Assembly (NCBI RefSeq): GCF_008298035.1
Contig: NZ_CP042910.1
Coordinates: 3,177,001-3,241,000 of the forward strand
Direction of reading: 5' to 3'
Length of the DNA stretch: 64,000 bases
Source: Gimesia maris
Lineage (GTDB): Bacteria; Planctomycetota; Planctomycetia; Planctomycetales; Planctomycetaceae
In this document: piece by piece, positions 6,851 to 15,507 of the stretch
Numbering within the stretch: position 1 is the first letter of the stretch
Layout of the letters: every line of letters starts with the position of its first letter
Position numbers and translations under genes: made by a program
The notes under the pieces: model-generated
Databases searched by the model: none
What the model was told of the DNA's origin: nothing
Seen by the model: only the letters and a program-made list of their open reading frames with translations

Positions 6851-9800
6851 TTAATCTGCCTGAAAGCAGAGGAGTTGGCCGTTTTCCAGAGAAACGATGA
6901 TGCTGCCATCGACATTGATTGCCGTTCCCCCCTTCACCGCCTGGGCGGGCAAGGCATGCGACCAGAGATCGGTTCCCTGTTCGATATCAATGGCTGTCAG
7001 GAAGGGAGCCTCCGGTTGTTCATCAGGATGACCGGCGGTCAGCAGTACTTCGGGAGAAACAATGAAGCTGGTAAACCGGCGCTGCTGCTGATCTTCCCAG
7101 ATATTTTTGCGTTTGAAGCTTTCTCCTGTGCGTCGGGCCCGCATACTCAGCCAGCGGGCAACCTCTTTTTTCTCCTGGGGAGCGCCGGGAGGCAACGCTT
7201 CTTTCAATGTCAGGTTGGTAAACACGCTTCCCTCATAACTGGCATCGTGCACCAGTTCCCGGCGGTCTGCCAGGGTATGTTCAATCGAGAGATATTTTCC
7301 GTACTCCGGGTAGTAGGGATAGAAAGCGGTTCTGAACTGAGACTGCACTTCCGTGCGGGGCGTATTCAGGCATTTTAACGTCTGCAGGTCATAGCGGGCA
7401 ATTTCATACACGCCTCCGGCTAGAAAGCGGAGTTCGCCTTCATCGATAAACAGACTGCCCTGCAGACTGATGCCGCTGTTGACGGTGGGCGACAAGACGC
7501 CGGAGGTATTGTTTTCCTGCTTGAGTTCTCCCGTGATGGGATCCAGGGCAACCAGGTGTGTGCCATCAAAATGAGCAATTCCAGCAGCGGCATAGAGCGT
7601 ATCGTCATGAACGACAACACCCCCGGCGACGGGCCAGGTGGAGATCAGTTTTCCATAAACGGGGATCCAGCGTTGTTCAGGCGCAACGCGAAATGACCAG
7701 AGGGGCTGTCCTGTCTTTGCGGCAAATGCGTAAACACGACCATCGGCAGAACCTGCATACAGGCGGTCTTTGCTGACTGTGGGAGGATAAAAAATCGCGC
7801 CGCCCGTGTATTGTTTCCAGAGTAGTTTTCCCTCCCTGTCATACGCGTAGATGACACCACTTCGGTCAGCGAGGAAGATCATGTTCCCTGCGATCACAGG
7901 AGCCGTCAGCAGCGCTGATTTTGTGACCTGTGTTGACCAGGCAGGGTGGGTTTGCTTTGGAACCGGGATTTGGGTTGTCGATGACTGATGCTGGTCACCG
8001 CGATAGGCAGGCCAGGCTGCGGAATGATCCGCCAGAGATTCTACGGCATCGAGCTGATTTGTATAAACTGTTCGACGCGGTGGAATATTTTGTGTGGCAG
8101 CTGCTGAATTTTTCTCGGGTCCCAGGCAGATGTGTCCGTAAAGGGACAGTTCACAACCGCACATCCAGGGGCCCCAGTAAAGCAGGCCGTTGGAGACGAT
8201 GACGCCGTCCTGACAGGGAGGCCGCATGGGAGCGATATGTTGCGCGGTATCGGAGGCAGTTTCCAGCCGGACGGTGCCGCCGCGTGTGCGAAAGAAAATA
8301 CTGTCGACGCTGCCGGTAGCACGCGTGCAGGCACGACGTGTGGGCAAAGACGCCAGCTTTTTGCCCGTGGCGTAATCCAGTTTCATCCCGGTTTCTTTGG
8401 GGCCCGCTGCATAGATGCCGTCATTACGCAGCACCAGTTGCAGGTTCCCGTGCTCTTTTTCCCACAGCATGTAGCCATCCGCGGCGGATGCCGAAACGAG
8501 ATGCAGACGCTGTGGTCCTGCAAAGAACAGATAGTCGTCGCTGCACTTCAGGTAGGTCGTGGTCGCGTAACCGGTGACATAATGCTGGGCTTTCTGATTG
8601 GAACCGATGGACGCCAGTAATTTTTCATCACTGTTTTTCCAGAGTTGTTTCCCGGTTTTCGTGTTGAGACATCCCAGAAATTTGTCCGGACAGTAATAAA
8701 AGAGGCGATTATTTTTCATGCAGACGCCTCGGCTGTCGATGTAATCTTTTTCCTGGTAATTCCAGAGGATATTTTGGTCTGCCAGGTTGATTGCGACGAA
8801 AGTGCGACCGAACCCAAAGGCCTGCTTCGGATCGGAATAGTCGTGCCCTTTCCACATGCCCCAAGGCCAGTGTCCCAGTCCCCGCCGGGCTGATTTTTGC
8901 GTATCGACTTTGACTTCTTCGTTGCCGATCAGGGCATAAAGAACTCCGTCCTGCATGCCCATCCATTTCCAGACAGGGCCATCCGCCAGCTCTTTACCAA
9001 TTTTGATTTCGTCACGAATTTCACCAGTTTCACTGTCAATGATTTTACAGGACTCATTGTCAGCCATGTACAAGGCGTCGTCAGTGCCGATCATCGTATT
9101 GCGGTGAATCATGAAACCTTCCGGCAGCGGACGTTTCCAGAGGATGGTTCCGTTAAAGGCATTGATGCACATCAGCGTATTCAGGATCGCGTTCTGGTTT
9201 TCCTTGTGAGCAATGTGTCCAAACGCCTTGAAAACTTTGCCACCCGCTGCAACGGAAACTTCGGGCATGGGAGAGAACTTCGGATCTGCCAGGAACTGGG
9301 TTCGGTAGGGAGCGCGCGCATTCTGATCGGTCGACTGGGGATTGTTATCCGGGCGATGGTAAGGATGGTTCCAGTCGTCATTCCCGGAGGGAACAGGTTT
9401 TTTCAATTCTGAATCAGCGCGGTAAGCGATTGCCTGTGGACGTAACACGCGCAGAAGTTCGGTTTGTGATACCTGCTGGTCTGCCGTTTTTTCGACCAAG
9501 ATGACATCAGCCAGATTACTGGCCAGGGCCAGCGACTGGATCGGGCCGTGTTCTGCAAAGATTCGATTGCCAAGAAACCCGTTTTTTTCAGCCAGGTGTC
9601 TGACCTGGGTTACGTCTGTAGCAGAATCCGACTGAAAAAAAATCTGGAACTCTGAATTGCGAATCAGTTCGATCAAGATAGAGCCCTGCTTTTCTGCCGG
9701 CAAGCCGAGTACCACACAGATCCCTTTTTGTGAGGGCAGTTTTTTGAGACGGGCAGCGGCTGACTGCGAGATCTCCGGTATCGGACCTGCCTGTTCGGCT

Positions 9801-9874
9801 GCCGGCAGACTTGCTGCAAGCAGAAACCAGATTGATGCGAATGTGTACCACCATCGGTTTTTCAGAATCGGCAT
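6851..9874 (-). CDS. Secreted PQQ-type beta-propeller repeat protein
   Basis: About 1007 residues. A signal peptide (basic KNRWW, hydrophobic core, then ASLPAAEQ) predicts export. Residues 30-150 form an alpha/beta segment (KGICVVLGLPAEKQG, VRHLAEKNGFLG) that resembles the start of a methyltransferase-like fold seen before propellers in planctomycete proteins. The rest contains many WD/PQQ-like blades, such as FNGTILWKRPLPEG, NTKTGKQLWKNSDE, YDREGKLLWKQYTGG, AAKTGQPLWSFRV and DIEQGTDLWSHALP. Each ends in the G-x-x-L-W signature of quinoprotein-dehydrogenase-like propellers. Catalytic residues of true PQQ dehydrogenases are not obvious, so a scaffold or binding role is as likely as redox chemistry. 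The ATG at 9874 has GGAGG at a spacing of 6; the ATG at 9880 directly abuts that site, so the inner start is preferred. Confidence 0.8.
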   Translation of the reverse strand: MPILKNRWWYTFASIWFLLAASLPAAEQAGPIPEISQSAAARLKKLPSQKGICVVLGLPAEKQGSILIELIRNSEFQIFFQSDSATDVTQVRHLAEKNGFLGNRIFAEHGPIQSLALASNLADVILVEKTADQQVSQTELLRVLRPQAIAYRADSELKKPVPSGNDDWNHPYHRPDNNPQSTDQNARAPYRTQFLADPKFSPMPEVSVAAGGKVFKAFGHIAHKENQNAILNTLMCINAFNGTILWKRPLPEGFMIHRNTMIGTDDALYMADNESCKIIDSETGEIRDEIKIGKELADGPVWKWMGMQDGVLYALIGNEEVKVDTQKSARRGLGHWPWGMWKGHDYSDPKQAFGFGRTFVAINLADQNILWNYQEKDYIDSRGVCMKNNRLFYYCPDKFLGCLNTKTGKQLWKNSDEKLLASIGSNQKAQHYVTGYATTTYLKCSDDYLFFAGPQRLHLVSASAADGYMLWEKEHGNLQLVLRNDGIYAAGPKETGMKLDYATGKKLASLPTRRACTRATGSVDSIFFRTRGGTVRLETASDTAQHIAPMRPPCQDGVIVSNGLLYWGPWMCGCELSLYGHICLGPEKNSAAATQNIPPRRTVYTNQLDAVESLADHSAAWPAYRGDQHQSSTTQIPVPKQTHPAWSTQVTKSALLTAPVIAGNMIFLADRSGVIYAYDREGKLLWKQYTGGAIFYPPTVSKDRLYAGSADGRVYAFAAKTGQPLWSFRVAPEQRWIPVYGKLISTWPVAGGVVVHDDTLYAAAGIAHFDGTHLVALDPITGELKQENNTSGVLSPTVNSGISLQGSLFIDEGELRFLAGGVYEIARYDLQTLKCLNTPRTEVQSQFRTAFYPYYPEYGKYLSIEHTLADRRELVHDASYEGSVFTNLTLKEALPPGAPQEKKEVARWLSMRARRTGESFKRKNIWEDQQQRRFTSFIVSPEVLLTAGHPDEQPEAPFLTAIDIEQGTDLWSHALPAQAVKGGTAINVDGSIIVSLENGQLLCFQAD

Positions 9875-9880
9875 GCTCAT

Positions 9881-10318
9881 CCTCCATGGTGTGATGAATA
9901 AAACGGAGATGTGTGCCTTAATATGATGTCAGATTAGAATCATATTTCAAAGAATATTTATGCGTCGAAGCAGAATTTATGGTCTCTTACTAACTTGTCA
10001 AAGGTAGTCTGGGTCCGGGAGAGGGAAATGGATGTGATCTTTACTGCTTGGCTTACTGTACGGGATGTGTACGAGTAAGGTGTTCTACGAGTGAAATCCG
10101 AACGATCTTGAGAAAAATCCAATTATCGGCTGGTTAAAATGAAAAATGTGTGAACAATAGACGCTGATATTTTCGATCCAGCAGTTTGACTGAGTCTTCA
10201 GAAATGAATTCGGAATGCGTGCTGGTACTAAGTTTGAGTGATAACAAGGGGACCTGTTTGAAACTCGGACTCAATGATTCGACTGGTGATATATTCTCAT
10301 CACTGGCGGTATTCTTGT
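9881..10318. other. Divergent intergenic region, nothing recognised
   Basis: About 440 bases between the divergent propeller gene and the membrane-protein gene. It must hold both promoters, but I cannot single out convincing -35/-10 pairs. A 109-codon minus-strand frame (10134-10463) overlaps the start of the membrane protein and has shadow-like composition. No RNA gene or riboswitch is recognised. Confidence 0.4.
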
Positions 10319-11671
10319 ATGAACCATATCTTACCTGATTATTACGTAAGTGAGGCAACATGGTTTTATCTTTCCCTGTTGCTCTCTCTAGCGGTCTTTT
10401 TCCGATTTGACCGGATTCTTTCGCTGCGCAATCTGGACCTGGTGCTGTTGCTTTCCATCTCACCGGGGCTGTTATTTTTAAGTGACCGACCGGTACTGGG
10501 AAATATCTGGCTGTTCGCAGGGACGGGACTGTTCGTCATTCGCATGTGTGTCGACTGTTTCTTTCAGAGGCGTCCCCGGGGCGAGCAGAATCTCAACAGT
10601 TTTGGGATGGCGTTTCTCTGTATCTCGATCTTTGCCTTTTTCATCGTTCGTGTGTTTACGGAAATTCCTGCGCCGGAAACGATCCAGACTGTCCAGCAGG
10701 CAGACAGACTGCTCAGCATGCAGGATGTGAGTGCAGCGCAACAAAAAACACCTCCCGAGGCTGGCCCCACGGCCCGACTGCTGGCTGCGCCAGTTGTGCC
10801 TCTTTCAAATGCGGTTGTCCAGGGATCCAGTCCTGTGACGAGTACCAGCCCTTCTTCGCTGGATCATTCCACGCTGGCAGCACGGATCATGTCGATCCTG
10901 GCCCATGCCTTTGTCATCGTGGGACTGATCATCATGGGAAAAGTACATTTTGCGGATACCCAAGTGGGGCTGGCGATGGCACTGTTGTATCTTCTGCTGC
11001 CTTGTACTGCCTATGATGTGAGTAAAGCGAACCATGTTTTACCGGCGGCACTGCTGGTCTGGGCGTTTGTGACATATAAGCAACCGATCTTGTCCGGTAT
11101 CTTCATGGGCCTGGCCTGTGGAGCGATGTTTTTTCCGGTCTTTCTCTTACCGTTGTGGGCCAGCTACTACTGGAAGAATGGTCTGAAGCGATTTGTGCTT
11201 TCAGGAAGTGTGGTTGGAATCGTGCTGGTGGGAAGCCTGATTTTGACTTCAGTTGATCGGCTCTCATTTACCCAGCAGACGATAGGTTCTATCGACTGGT
11301 CCGTGATCAAGTTTCAGGGGGGGCAACAGATTCCAGGCTTCTGGAGTGCGTATGATTCTGCCTATCGCATCCCTGTGTTTGTGGTCTTTCTGCTGCTGAT
11401 CATCTGTCTGACCATCTGGCCCCGCAGAAAGAATTTAGGCCATCTCATGTCGCACACAACGGCGATTATTATTGCCACCCTGTTGTGGTATCCGCAGCAG
11501 GGAAGCGTTTATCTGCTCTGGTATCTGCCTATGCTGTTGATGGTTGTCTTCAGGCCGCGCCTGCTGCATACAACACAGAGCACAGGCGTGGGACGGAACC
11601 AGCAGGTAAATGAAAAACCGGTTTCCCGGTTCCAGGATTCCGGAAGCATCGTCAGACATACCACACAATAA
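10319..11671 (+). CDS. Polytopic membrane protein, glycosyltransferase-like
   Basis: About 450 residues with roughly ten membrane helices, for example WFYLSLLLSLAVFF, LVLLLSISPGLLFL, GIFMGLACGAMFFPVFLLP and VFVVFLLLIICLTIW. A hydrophilic Pro/Ser-rich loop lies at about residues 130-190. The helix layout and the repeated short hydrophilic loops resemble polyprenol-linked-sugar-using integral membrane transferases (GT87/GT-C like), but I see no diagnostic catalytic motif, so this stays a suggestion. The gene converges with the GT2 gene and lies in a cluster of membrane and sugar-transfer genes. The start at ATG 10319 is preferred over 10274, because the extra 15 residues are basic and precede an otherwise natural N-terminus; neither start has a strong ribosome-binding site. 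Confidence 0.75.
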   Translation: MNHILPDYYVSEATWFYLSLLLSLAVFFRFDRILSLRNLDLVLLLSISPGLLFLSDRPVLGNIWLFAGTGLFVIRMCVDCFFQRRPRGEQNLNSFGMAFLCISIFAFFIVRVFTEIPAPETIQTVQQADRLLSMQDVSAAQQKTPPEAGPTARLLAAPVVPLSNAVVQGSSPVTSTSPSSLDHSTLAARIMSILAHAFVIVGLIIMGKVHFADTQVGLAMALLYLLLPCTAYDVSKANHVLPAALLVWAFVTYKQPILSGIFMGLACGAMFFPVFLLPLWASYYWKNGLKRFVLSGSVVGIVLVGSLILTSVDRLSFTQQTIGSIDWSVIKFQGGQQIPGFWSAYDSAYRIPVFVVFLLLIICLTIWPRRKNLGHLMSHTTAIIIATLLWYPQQGSVYLLWYLPMLLMVVFRPRLLHTTQSTGVGRNQQVNEKPVSRFQDSGSIVRHTTQ

Positions 11672-11681
11672 TAGTTGTGTG
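11662..11681 (+). terminator. Short hairpin across the stop codon
   Basis: CACACAA and TTGTGTG form a perfect 7-bp stem around a 6-base loop that includes the TAA stop of the membrane-protein gene. It is sited between convergent genes, but no clear T-run follows, so a terminator function is only possible. Confidence 0.35.
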
Positions 11682-11689
11682 AGACGATT

Positions 11690-12754
11690 TCAGGACTGCT
11701 GTGAAAGTTCCTGATCCTGACTGGCGCCTGCTGCATCCTCTTTGTTGCTCGAAAAGAGCGGCACTTCGGTGTCCGGAAAATCAAAATTGGTTTTCGTGTT
11801 GACGATAAACATGGGACGGGCTCTGACCTGGTCGTAAATACGCGTGACGTATTCACCCAGAATACCAATCCCCAGTGCATTGAGTGCACCAAAAAATGAT
11901 GCAGTAATGGTGACTGAAGCCCAGCCAGGAATTGCCAGCCCGGTAAACAGCTTATGGTAAAGAACAAAACTGACTACCAGCGTACACACTACAGCGGAGA
12001 GCGCTGCGATGAGGTAAAAAATGGTCAATGGCAGGAACGAGAACGAAAAGATCGCCGTTTTTGCCAGCCGACAAAGATGGAGGAACGATACACGTGGCGT
12101 GTTATCATAGCGGGCCAGTCGTTCCACGGTCACACCGGTCTGCCGAAACCCGACCCAGGAACGTAAGCCTGGAAAATAGCGATCACGATCGTTCAGTTTT
12201 GCAATCTGGATTGCGACCTTACGGTCGATCAATCCGAAATTTCCGGCATCCCTGGGGATGTGGGTATTCGCGATCAGATTCAATGTTTTATGAAACGCAT
12301 GGAATGCCCAGCGTTTTACGAGATTTTCTTTGCGTTCCGTGCGAATGGCATAGACGACATCAAACCCGGCCTGCCAGGCTTCCACAAAGTCAATGATGGC
12401 CGACGGGCTATCCTGCATATCCGAATCCATAATGATGATTGCATCACCGGTCGAATGTAATAAACCAGCCTGTACGGCGGCCTGATGTCCGAAATTTTTA
12501 GCAAAGTGCAGGACCTTGATCCGGGAGTTGAGTTCTGCCAGATCATTCAGAATTGCGCCACTTTGATCTGCGGAGCCATCGTTGACAAAGATGATCTCAT
12601 AACAGCAGTCAATCTGCTGGAGGGATTCTTCCACAGACTGCAACAATTGGGGCAACACATTCTGCTCGTTAAAAACAGGTAAAACCACCGAGATGAGAAT
12701 CTCGTTGATTGCTTTTCTTTCGGTGAAGTCAGCTGCAGGAATTGAGTGATTCAT
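11690..12754 (-). CDS. Family 2 glycosyltransferase, polyprenyl-phosphate sugar transferase type
   Basis: A 354-residue GT2 enzyme of the DPM1/ArnC/GtrB class, which moves a sugar from a nucleotide donor to undecaprenyl phosphate at the inner face of the membrane. The GT-A domain begins at about residue 20 with SVVLPVFNEQ, followed by IIFVNDGSAD, KNFGHQAAVQAG and the metal-binding MDSDMQD at about 110. Two membrane helices near 230-255 and 262-290 with an ILGEYVTRIYDQVRARP tail are typical of the class. The gene starts inside the stop of the methyltransferase gene (ATGA overlap), so the two are translationally coupled. Together with the nearby GT-C-like and YfhO-like membrane proteins it points to surface-glycan or lipid-linked sugar assembly. 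The sugar cannot be named. Confidence 0.88.
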   Translation of the reverse strand: MNHSIPAADFTERKAINEILISVVLPVFNEQNVLPQLLQSVEESLQQIDCCYEIIFVNDGSADQSGAILNDLAELNSRIKVLHFAKNFGHQAAVQAGLLHSTGDAIIIMDSDMQDSPSAIIDFVEAWQAGFDVVYAIRTERKENLVKRWAFHAFHKTLNLIANTHIPRDAGNFGLIDRKVAIQIAKLNDRDRYFPGLRSWVGFRQTGVTVERLARYDNTPRVSFLHLCRLAKTAIFSFSFLPLTIFYLIAALSAVVCTLVVSFVLYHKLFTGLAIPGWASVTITASFFGALNALGIGILGEYVTRIYDQVRARPMFIVNTKTNFDFPDTEVPLFSSNKEDAAGASQDQELSQQS

Positions 12755-13482
12755 TTGACCAATACCCCTACCAGTGAAAGACCAAATGGGACACCTGTTA
12801 AATGGATTAACTTGCGTTCCACCCCGGCACAGGTCAGCAGCAGACGATTTACGTAATGAGGAACCCGTGTGAAGCGAGGTGTCTCATCCGGGTTTCGGTT
12901 GAGTATCCGGTCGGCTCCCCTGCTGAGAATGGCAGCGGGCAGTGTAAACGAATTCCAGTGAGTCAGCCATTTTACCTTGAGTCCAGCCTGCTCAGCATTT
13001 TGACGAAAGAGTTTTTTCGTATAACGGCAGTGGTGGCCCAGCTTTTGATCCCAATTTGAGAACAGAAGTGGATAGGCGGGGACGGTAATGATGATGCCGC
13101 CCTCATCCGACAATGCTTCTGCTGCATTTTTCAGTAATTGAACGGGATCTTTCATATGTTCCATCATATCGAGTAATACTATGACTTTGGCAGAAGACGG
13201 AGCTACCGGCCAGGGTTGACTCAATTCATGGACTGAGAGATTCTTTAATCCACGCGCACGGCCATAATCGACGGACTCCTGCATCAGATCAAACCCAGCT
13301 ACTTCATATCCCATTTGACTGAACTCAAGAATATTTCGGGCGGCGCCGATTCCACCTTCGATTAAAATACCAGGAGCCGGGTATTCCCTGCTCAGAATGT
13401 CAATTACCAGCTTGCGTTTCGCGACATGCCACCAATAGGTTTCTTCCAGTTCGATTAACTCTGATAGATGTCCCGGATCCAC
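12751..13482 (-). CDS. Class I SAM-dependent methyltransferase
   Basis: A 243-residue Rossmann-type methyltransferase. Motif I is ILIEGGIGAARNI at about 37-49, a variant in which EGGIG replaces the usual (D/E)xGxG. It is followed by VAGFDLMQESV for the SAM ribose-binding acidic residue, then IVLLDMMEHMKDP at about 105 and IIITVPAYPLLFS. The C-terminal 60 residues are basic and hydrophobic (GVERKLIHLTGVPFGLSLVGVLV), compatible with membrane attachment. Enzymes of this layout are common next to sugar transferases, but the substrate is unknown. The start codon is GTG at 13482. The stop overlaps the ATG of the GT2 gene by 4 bases, so the two are made together. Confidence 0.85.
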   Translation of the reverse strand: MDPGHLSELIELEETYWWHVAKRKLVIDILSREYPAPGILIEGGIGAARNILEFSQMGYEVAGFDLMQESVDYGRARGLKNLSVHELSQPWPVAPSSAKVIVLLDMMEHMKDPVQLLKNAAEALSDEGGIIITVPAYPLLFSNWDQKLGHHCRYTKKLFRQNAEQAGLKVKWLTHWNSFTLPAAILSRGADRILNRNPDETPRFTRVPHYVNRLLLTCAGVERKLIHLTGVPFGLSLVGVLVK

Positions 13483-13733
13483 TTGGTCTCAATTTGATAT
13501 TAGAAGTCGAGGGGGTAAATCAGCAGAAAATCAGGGTTAGGCAAGGTGCGTCATGCTGAAACACTCAGGATATCAGTGCAACCGGGACAACTCCTCAGAA
13601 TTCCCCATGAAATCAGAGAAAAAGCCTTACTTTTAACATATTTATTTTACCTGTATTACTTATGCTGTCTATAGTGTTGCTTCTGGGCAGGTCAGAATGC
13701 ATCGTTTTAGTGTGTATATGTGGAGTATGTGTG

Positions 13734-15497
13734 ATGGGGGATCAGTCAGGCAAGCAGATCACAGTCTTTACGTGGGTGTCTGCGTTGGTCTTTGTCGCCT
13801 TGTTGGTGTTGTGTGTACCATTGTTTATAAGGATGCCTCTTGCGACCGATGTTGTGTTTTACGATCTGCAGGCTGAGACAGCACTTAAGGGCGGGACCTT
13901 ATATAAAGACATATTCGAGACGAACATGCCAGGCATTATCTGGTTACACATGTTAATCCGTCCGCTGATCGGAATGAGTTCCGATGCCCTGCGTATTGTT
14001 GACCTGTTAATCTTCAGTGGCAGTGTGTTACTGCTGATGTGCTGGGATCGCCGGAATCAGAACTCGGTCTCTGTGATGCTCTGGATCGGAATCACTCTGT
14101 TTGCGTTCTATTTTTCGCTTTCGGAATGGTGCCACTTCCAGCGGGATACACTCATTCTCTTGCCGGCTTTGACTGCACTCTGGTTAAGACGGAAGCAGGT
14201 GGAACGCATTCTGGAAAATCAACAGGCTGTCTCTGAGACCGCGCAGCCTTCTGTCTGGGGATGGGCATTTCTGGAGGGGTTGTGCTGGGCAACGGCTTTC
14301 TGGATTAAACCATTTGTGGCGGTACCCGCTCTGTGCGTCTGGTTTGGCTCATGGTTCTTAATGAGACAGCCGCGCAAGCTGCTGGTGGATTTATCTGGGT
14401 TATTGCTGGGGGGATTAGTTCTGGGAGCAGTCGGAATTATCTGGTTGTGGCAGACCGGCGCCTGGCCCTGGTTCTACGAAACATTTACTGAATGGAATCC
14501 GGAGTATGTTGAGTCACGAAAAACCGGCTGGAATACGATGCGATTTGCTCAGTTTCTGTACCGGTTTTTTCCCTGGTTTCTGCTGCAACTGATTGCGGTT
14601 CCGTTAGCTTTATCAACAGTCTGGCAGTGCGGGAAACAGTGGAAACAGCGTCGTTCAACAATGCAGACAGGGCAACGCGATTCGCTTCTGTTATCGTTAA
14701 TGTACCTGGGGTGGCTCTTCCAGTCTTATGCTTTTCAGCATTTATTTGATTATGTACACCCCCCTTCTCATCTGCTGGCAATTGTGCTGACAGGTTCTTA
14801 CCTGGCCAGGCGAGTGCAAATAAAGCCCCTGAACCTGGTCTGGAAAACTGGGATGGTCCTGTTTGTCAGCATGGTCGTTCTCTCATTTCCCAATTTCAAA
14901 CCTGATCGAATTCGGCTCTGGCAGACCTGTGTTTTCCATTCCAGTGATTTACAGCTCAAAGCAAAGCTGGCCTTGATGGTTCAGGTTGACTGGGAAGATC
15001 TGGCCGCTGTGCGTGATTATTTAGAATCTCAAAATTTGAAAGATCACGAGTTGCATTGTTACAACACGACTCTGATTTACCTGTATCCGGAGCTTTCTAT
15101 TGCTCCGGCAACCCGATTTGTATTTTTTGATTCCACCCTGATATTTTGCCCCAGCCATCGCGAAGAAATTCTGGAGTCGGTCAAAACCAGCCCGCAGAAA
15201 ATGATTGTCACTGATCTGCTGGAGAGTGGTTTTGACAGGAAAACGGCGCTCGCCATATCACAAAATTCAGACCAGTTGACGCCTCCCGCCTATCCTGTCA
15301 GCTTGAAAGGCGCGTATCCCTGGTCTCAGCCTGTTGTCTTTCGGGCAGGACGCTACCTGGTTCATCAGGTCAATCGTCCCCTGGGAGATATTTTCGGCAG
15401 AGGGTTTATCCCGACCGAGGAGCAGGTACAGGCATTTGCACGACGTCAGAAATCAAAGCAGGAAAAAAGAGATTCTGTACCGACACCCGGCAAATAA
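13734..15497 (+). CDS. Polytopic membrane protein, ArnT/PMT-like
   Basis: About 587 residues with roughly ten membrane helices in the first 430 residues, then a soluble domain of about 150 residues. The first large loop carries VVFYDLQAETALKGGTLYKDIFETNMPGIIW. This resembles the acidic first-loop pattern of GT-C transferases such as GT39 (ArnT/PMT), which use lipid-linked sugars. The soluble C-terminal part (LAAVRDYLESQNLKDHELHCY) is typical of such enzymes in planctomycetes. The acceptor is unknown. The open frame runs back to 13662, but the first 24 residues are short, Cys-rich and hydrophobic, while ATG 13734 starts a normal N-terminus. The gene diverges from the methyltransferase/GT2 pair across 250 bases and converges with the YfhO-like gene, from which it is only 10 bases away. 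Confidence 0.75.
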   Translation: MGDQSGKQITVFTWVSALVFVALLVLCVPLFIRMPLATDVVFYDLQAETALKGGTLYKDIFETNMPGIIWLHMLIRPLIGMSSDALRIVDLLIFSGSVLLLMCWDRRNQNSVSVMLWIGITLFAFYFSLSEWCHFQRDTLILLPALTALWLRRKQVERILENQQAVSETAQPSVWGWAFLEGLCWATAFWIKPFVAVPALCVWFGSWFLMRQPRKLLVDLSGLLLGGLVLGAVGIIWLWQTGAWPWFYETFTEWNPEYVESRKTGWNTMRFAQFLYRFFPWFLLQLIAVPLALSTVWQCGKQWKQRRSTMQTGQRDSLLLSLMYLGWLFQSYAFQHLFDYVHPPSHLLAIVLTGSYLARRVQIKPLNLVWKTGMVLFVSMVVLSFPNFKPDRIRLWQTCVFHSSDLQLKAKLALMVQVDWEDLAAVRDYLESQNLKDHELHCYNTTLIYLYPELSIAPATRFVFFDSTLIFCPSHREEILESVKTSPQKMIVTDLLESGFDRKTALAISQNSDQLTPPAYPVSLKGAYPWSQPVVFRAGRYLVHQVNRPLGDIFGRGFIPTEEQVQAFARRQKSKQEKRDSVPTPGK

Positions 15498-15507
15498 AAG
15501 CTGATTC

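Noticed and set aside
8132-9412. Long plus-strand frames (162 and 171 codons) across the PQQ-propeller gene
   Set aside because: They lie antisense inside a clearly coding frame and show no family motif.
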